A DNA stretch of 64,000 nucleotides from WHSW01 sp963842795. Its GTDB lineage: Bacteria > Actinomycetota > Thermoleophilia > Solirubrobacterales > 70-9. The number at the start of each line of letters is the position of its first letter. The stretch's first letter is position 1. This document shows positions 59,462 through 64,000 of this stretch, in pieces. The DNA is taken from positions 407,294 to 471,293 of the forward strand of contig CAWJHV010000015.1 in NCBI GenBank assembly GCA_963842795.1, read 5' to 3'. A program made the position numbers and the translations under genes. The notes under the pieces were generated by a model. That model saw only the letters and a list, made by a program, of their open reading frames with translations. It was not told the origin of the DNA and did not search any database.

Positions 59462-62067
59462 CAGGGCGCGGAGGCGGCGGGCAGGGCGGCGGCCTCGTAG
59501 AGGGCCGAGACCTCCGGCTCGGGCGCGCTGCGCCGGATCACCACCAGGGCCGCGTCGTCGTCGCGCGCGTGCGCGCCGAAATCCGAGAGCGCCCCGCGCA
59601 CGCGCTCGACCGCGAGCTCCGGCGCCTCGCAGCCCGCGAGGCCGGCGCGCAGCCGATCGCTGCCGAAGCGCTCGCCGCTCCCGCCCCGCGCCTCGATCAC
59701 CCCGTCTGTGTAGAGCACGAGCTGATCGCCGGCCTCGATCGTGACCGCGGACGGGACCCAGGTCGGCTCGTCGACGACCCCCAGCAGCGGCCCGGGCCGG
59801 CCCACCGGCTCGGCGCGGTTGCCCCGGAGCAGGATCGGATGCGGATGCCCGGCGAGGTAAACGAGCACCTCGGCGGTCGCGCCGGAGGCGTCGGGGAGCA
59901 CCACCATCGCCACCGAGCAGAGCGCGACGTCGTCGCGGCCGCGGAGCGCCGAGTCGAGCAGATGCAGGCCGGCGACCGGGTCGGCTACCAGCGTGCCCGC
60001 GGTCCTGATCGTGTGCCGGGCCTCCGCGGTGACCGCGGCGGCGGCGGCGCCCTTGCCGGAGACGTCCCCAAGGACGACGGCCCAACCGCCCTCGACCGGG
60101 AAGACCTCGTAGAAGTCGCCGCCGACCTCGTTGATCTCGCCGGCCGGCTCGTACATCGTCGCCACCTCCCAGCCCGGCATCCGCGGCAGGCTCGGTGGCA
60201 GCAGCTCGCGCTGGAGCGCGTCGGCGACCCGCGCGCGCTCGTCGGCGACCCGCGCGTTCTCGATCGCCAGCGCGGCCCGGCGCCCGACCTCGACCGCGAT
60301 CGCGAGGTCGTTGTCGTCGAAGACCCGCGAGCCGACCTCGTTCACGAACACGAGCGCGCCGACGACAGTCGCGGCCGCGGTCATCGGGACCGAGATCACC
60401 GACGCCCATGTCGAGCTCGCGCAGCAGCTTGAGATGCTCGTCGTCGGCGGCGATCGTCCGCAGCCACTCCTCGCCCGGCTTGATCAGCTGAGGCTCGCCG
60501 GTGCGCATCACGTCGCCGATCCGGGAGGGCTCGTCGGAGCGCAGGGGGTAGCGGTCGCGCAGGGTGCGCAGCAACGGCAGCCGCGCCGGATCGCGGTGGG
60601 CCATCGCAACCCGCTGGAGGAAGCCGTCGTCGCGGGGGATCTCGATCGAGCACCAGTCGGCGAACTCGGGCACCAGCAGCTGCGGCACGCGCTCGAGCGT
60701 GCCGCGGTAGTCGGTGGAGTGGGAGAGCAGCTCCCCCGTGCGGGCGAGCAGCTTGTTGGCGAACTCCGCCCGCTTGACGTCGGTGACGTCCTCGATCGCG
60801 GTCACCGAGTAGAGGATCTCCCCCGCGGCGCCCTGGATCGCCGCGGGCCTTGGTCCGCGTCCAGCGCTCCTCGCCGGTCTTGCGGTCGATCGCGCGCAGC
60901 GTCAGCGGCTCGGCGGGCTCGCCGCGCAGCGCCCGGCGGCCGGCGAGCGCCTCGGCGGGGACCTCGTTGCCCTGCTCGTCGCGGATCTCGTAGCGATCGC
61001 GGATCGAGGCGGTCGGGGCGGCGACCGCGTCCTCGCGAGGTCTCGTAGCCGAGCATCCGCGCCGCGGCCGGGTTGGCGAAGACGAGCTCGCCGTCGGCGC
61101 CGTGGATGACGATCGCCTCGTCGAGGATCGACATCACGGTGTCCATCCGGCGCTCGATGCTCTCGAGGTCGGAGAAGAGGCCGGCGTTGTCGAGCGCGAG
61201 CCCGATCCGGCTGGCGAGGATCTCGGCGAAGCGCACGTCCTCGGTGTCGTAGCTGCGCCCCGACCACGCGGTGATCAGGGTCAGAGCGCCGAGGTTGCGG
61301 TCGCGGGCGCGGACCGGGACGACGATCCACGAGCGGGGGTCGATCCGGCGCAGGAACTCGAGGTCGTCGTCCGAATGGGCCATCCGGCGCAGCTCCTCAT
61401 CGGCGACGTGCGGGCGCCACTGCGGGATGTGGCGCCAGGAGCGCTCGCCGCGGACCAGCCACTCGGGCAGCGCCGGCGGCCGTCGGCGCAGGCGGTCCTC
61501 GACCTCGGCGGCGTCCTCCGGGCCGTCGGCCCTGACCGCGATCCGCGAGACGCGGCCCTCGTGGATCGCGTCGACCATGCAGATGTCGCCGAACGCCGGC
61601 ACGATCACTCCGGTGACCCGCCGCAGCGTCTCGGCCAGCGGCAGCGAGCCGTCGGCGACCGCCCCGACCGAGTCGAGCAGGCGCAGGCGCTCCGAGCGGC
61701 CGGCCCAGTGCTCGCGCAGCCACGCGCCGCCCACGGCGAGCGCGCTGCCGAGCGCGATCACGGCCAGGCGGACGACCTGCTCCGCGCTGCCCGCGTCCGA
61801 GTTCCAAAGCGGGCTGGCCGCCGCGGCGCCGAGCGCCAGCACGGCGACCCCGGCCGTCACCAGCGGCCCGGCGAGCATCGCGGCGAAGAACGGCGCGGCG
61901 ACGAAGGTGCCGACGATCGCCGCCGACTCGTCGGAGAGCGCGACGTCGGCGGCGACGCAGGCGCCCAGCGTCAGCAGGCCGGCGATCGCGCCGGCGGCAT
62001 CGTCGGCCGAACCCCCTGCGGGCCCGGGACGCCACCTCGGGAGTCTGCGGAGCCACTCAAACATCAT
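59461..62067 (-). pseudogene. Membrane GAF-PAS-GAF-SpoIIE phosphatase, broken by three frame shifts
   Basis: Joining frames gives one ~870-residue sensor phosphatase. Helices 1-~120 form a membrane domain (the DESAAIVGTFVAAPFFAAMLAG region), then a GAF domain (RRVTGVIVPAFGDICMVDAI...), a PAS domain (MDTVMSILDEAIVIHGADGELVFANPAAARMLGYE), a second GAF (LERVPQLLVPEFADWCSIEI) and a PP2C/SpoIIE domain (GDFYEVFPVEGGWAVVLGDVSGKG; LVLYTDGVIEARGG). Single-base breaks lie near 61036, 60845 and 60404; each is repaired by removing one base. This family activates anti-sigma antagonists under stress. Breaks may be sequencing errors. Start ATG at 62067. Confidence 0.8.
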
Positions 62068-62156
62068 CAACCCGGCGCTTTCCAGGCAAGGATCGGCCGG
62101 GCGCCACCAATCTACCGACCAGCCCGGGCTCAGATAAGCATTAAGATCGACCTCGC

Positions 62157-62519
62157 TTGACCGCACCATTCAAAGTCAGCGCCGAGTCCAGCAGCGCCAT
62201 CCATACGGTCAGCGTGGCGGGGGAGCTCGATCAGAGCACGGCCCCCGAGCTGCGCGCGGCGCTTTCCTCCGCCGTCGGCGAGGCCCACAACGGGGTCCTC
62301 GTCGACCTCAGCGACTGCAACTTCATCGACTCGACCGGCCTCAGCCTGCTGGTCGAGACGAAGCGGCGGCTGACCGAGGACGACCGGCGCTTCGGCGTCT
62401 GCTGCCCCGACGCCGACGTGCGCCGGCTGCTCGAGCTCACGGGCATCGACAAGGCCGTGGGCCTGTTCGACACCCGCGACGAGGCCGTGGCGGCGCTCTC
62501 CAACGGCCCGCCCGCCTGA
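62157..62519 (+). CDS. STAS-domain anti-anti-sigma factor
   Basis: The 120-residue protein has the STAS fold: HTVSVAGELDQSTAPELRAAL, VLVDLSDCNFIDSTGLSLLVE with the phospho-acceptor Ser59 (or Thr60) in DSTGL, and a C-terminal helix. It would bind an anti-sigma factor when dephosphorylated by the SpoIIE phosphatase encoded on the opposite strand. TTG start without a ribosome site; a TAAGAT box 10 bases upstream suggests a leaderless transcript. No anti-sigma kinase gene is in the window. Confidence 0.92.
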   Translation: MTAPFKVSAESSSAIHTVSVAGELDQSTAPELRAALSSAVGEAHNGVLVDLSDCNFIDSTGLSLLVETKRRLTEDDRRFGVCCPDADVRRLLELTGIDKAVGLFDTRDEAVAALSNGPPA

Positions 62520-62554
62520 CGAGCGTCGCCGCGCCGCCGCCCCGCCGCCCCGGC

Positions 62555-63136
62555 TCAGGAACCGACCGTCGCCTCGCGCTGCTCGGCGTGCACGCCCTCG
62601 GCGATCTCCTCGATCGTCTTCGCGCAGAACGCCTCGAGGTCGTCGGGCTTGCGGCTGGTGACCAGGCCGGAGTCGACGTGGACCTCCTCGTCGACCCACT
62701 CGCCGCCGGCGTTGCGGATGTCGGTCTGCAGGCTCGGCCACGAGGTCAGCGTCCGGCCCTCGACCACGCCCGCCTCGACCAGCGTCCAGGGGGCGTGGCA
62801 GATCGCCGCCACCGGCTTGCCGGCCTCGAAGAACGCCCGCGTGAACTCGACCGCCTCCGGCACCGTGCGCAGGATGTCGGGGTTGGCGACGCCGCCCGGC
62901 AGCACCAGCGCGTCGTAGTCGTCGGCGTTCGCGTCGGCGACGGTGCGGTCGACGTCGAACGTGTCGGCCTTGTCGAGGTGGTTGAACGCCTGCGCCTCGC
63001 CGGGCTCGGGGGCGATCAGCTCCGGCTCGCCGCCGGCCTGCTCGACCGCCTCCCAAGGAGTCGTGAGCTCGACCTGCTCGATGCCCTCGTTGGCGACCAG
63101 GAAGGCGACCTTCTTGCCTTCGATGCGCTCGCTCAT
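62555..63136 (-). CDS. DJ-1/PfpI-family protein (YhbO-like)
   Basis: The 193-residue protein is of the PfpI/DJ-1 superfamily. It has VAFLVANEGIEQVELTTPWEAVEQAGGE with the conserved Glu, YDALVLPGGVANPD, and the nucleophile elbow AAICHAPWTLV with Cys113-His114. Members are general stress proteins with deglycase/hydratase or chaperone-like activity. It lies between the STAS and sigma-factor genes, fitting a stress regulon. ATG start. Confidence 0.93.
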   Translation of the reverse strand: MSERIEGKKVAFLVANEGIEQVELTTPWEAVEQAGGEPELIAPEPGEAQAFNHLDKADTFDVDRTVADANADDYDALVLPGGVANPDILRTVPEAVEFTRAFFEAGKPVAAICHAPWTLVEAGVVEGRTLTSWPSLQTDIRNAGGEWVDEEVHVDSGLVTSRKPDDLEAFCAKTIEEIAEGVHAEQREATVGS

Positions 63137-63163
63137 CTGGCTCTCCTTTCGGCTCGTTTGTCT

Positions 63164-64000
63164 TCACCGGTCGGCTACCCGCTTCCTCGGCCGCCAACCG
63201 TGCTCGCGACTGCCCTCCGTCTCCCCGGCCGCACGGCTGGTCGACGCCGGCACCGGGCCCTGCCGGTCCTCGCCGCGGACCGCGGCGAGCAGCTTCCACA
63301 GCGCCCGCCGGCTGATCCGCGAGATCTGCATCTGCGAGACGCCGAGCCGCGCGCCGATCTCCTGCTGGGTGAGCTCGTCGACGAAGCGCATGCCGCAGCA
63401 CCTGCCACTCGCGCTCGTCGAGGCCGGCAGCGTCCGAGGCCAGCTCGGCCTCGACCCGGTCGTAGCCGGGCTCGGCGTCGCCGATCGTCTCGACCGCGGT
63501 CGCGGCGTCCTCCTCGTCGCTCCGGCGCGGGGCGTCGAGCGAGAGCGTGCGCCGCGCGTGACCGGCCTCGAGCGCCTCGAGCACGTCCTCGACCGAGAGG
63601 CCGAGCCGGTCGCGATCTCGGTCGGGGTCGGAAAGCGGCCGAGCTCCTCGGTCAGGCCGCTGGTCGCGTCGTCGACCTTCATCGTCAGCTCCTGCAGCCC
63701 GCGCGGCAGGCGCACGTTCCAGACGTGGTCGCGGAAGTGGCGGCGGAGCTCGCCGAGGATCGTCGGCACGGCGTAGGCGGCGAAGCCCGCCCGGGCTCGG
63801 GTCGAAGCCGTCGATCGCCTTGACCAGGCCGAGCCCGGCGACCTGGACCAGGTCGTCGAGCGACTCCGTCTGACGGCGGTAGCGCATCGCCAGCGAGCGC
63901 GCCAGCGGCATGAACCGGCGCACGAGCTCCTCGCGAAGCTCGGGCGAGCGCTCGGTCGCATAGCGGCGCAGCAGCGCGTCCTCGGACTGCGTGCCCGGCG
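63164..64000 (-). pseudogene. SigB/SigF-type sigma factor, 5' end outside window and three frame breaks
   Basis: Joining frames gives a sigma-70 family, group 3 factor: region 2 (REELVRRFMPLARSLAMRYRRQTESLDDLVQVAGLGLVKAIDGFDP), region 3 (VPTILGELRRHFRDHVWNVRLPRGLQEL) and region 4 (VDELTQQEIGARLGVSQMQISRISRRAL). The N-terminus runs off the window, with coding visible to the last bases. Single-base breaks lie near 63795, 63611 and 63399. Together with the STAS protein and SpoIIE phosphatase it forms a general-stress partner-switching module. Breaks may be sequencing errors rather than decay. Confidence 0.8.

Overview
The window is strongly GC-rich, codes densely on both strands and uses many GTG and TTG starts and 4-bp stop/start overlaps. 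The gene types are actinobacterial: a MihF-like H2TH protein, HemQ, Mce-type YrbE permeases with an Mkl ATPase, a DUF3618/holin-like/DUF4235 cluster, GMC oxidoreductase, and several conserved membrane proteins of unknown function. My inference is a member of Actinomycetota, probably class Thermoleophilia (Solirubrobacterales-like). No rRNA, tRNA, CRISPR array, transposase or integrase was seen. It reads as ordinary chromosome rather than an island.

Layout. 0-5 kb: the end of a secreted repeat protein, a lipoprotein, a thiolase, a truncated TauE/SafE permease facing a rhodanese, and a voltage-gated-type cation channel. 5-9 kb: a DUF5679 zinc-ribbon protein, a PAS protein coupled to a metallo-beta-lactamase-fold enzyme, and an amtB-PII pair. 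9-16 kb: a coiled-coil protein, a membrane-anchored GMC oxidoreductase with PPK2, and a MoxR ATPase with a CoxE-like VWA protein. 16-19 kb: a TPP riboswitch controlling a three-gene ABC importer for a thiamine precursor. 19-24 kb: an AlkA-type glycosylase, a GNAT protein divergent from a serine-palmitoyltransferase-like enzyme, and a MihF-like protein behind a long structured leader. 24-32 kb is a long minus-strand run: YrbE-YrbE-Mkl lipid transporter core, an MMPL/RND exporter, a thioredoxin-fold protein, a B3/4 protein and membrane proteins. 32-39 kb, plus strand: a lipoprotein, two tandem PQQ-type sugar dehydrogenases, an aldehyde dehydrogenase, a thioesterase, dinB with a LexA box, and yjbQ. 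39-50 kb: metH behind a SAM riboswitch, a glycosyltransferase fused to a flippase-like domain, a phosphatase-like membrane protein, hemQ, a DUF6636 protein and a ferredoxin-NADP reductase. 50-58 kb: a second secreted repeat protein, BolA, GrxD, ABC-F, ErpA, an epimerase, DegV and a small membrane cluster. 58-64 kb: a TetR-nitrilase operon with its operator, then a stress-signalling group (GAF/PAS/SpoIIE phosphatase, STAS antagonist, DJ-1/PfpI protein, SigB-type sigma factor). The phosphatase and sigma-factor genes carry about six single-base frame breaks.

The most interesting unexplained material is non-coding. (1) A dispersed hairpin family (4048, 19131, 37742) lies mostly between convergent genes. 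(2) A second short hairpin family occurs at 21693 and 31419. (3) A tandem 87-bp palindromic element (29357-29530) supplies the stop codon of the Mkl ATPase gene. (4) A possible three-way-junction RNA lies upstream of the MihF-like gene. Coding points of interest are a channel filter reading TLENWPD, a PII protein lacking Tyr51, and the candidate sphingolipid gene pair.
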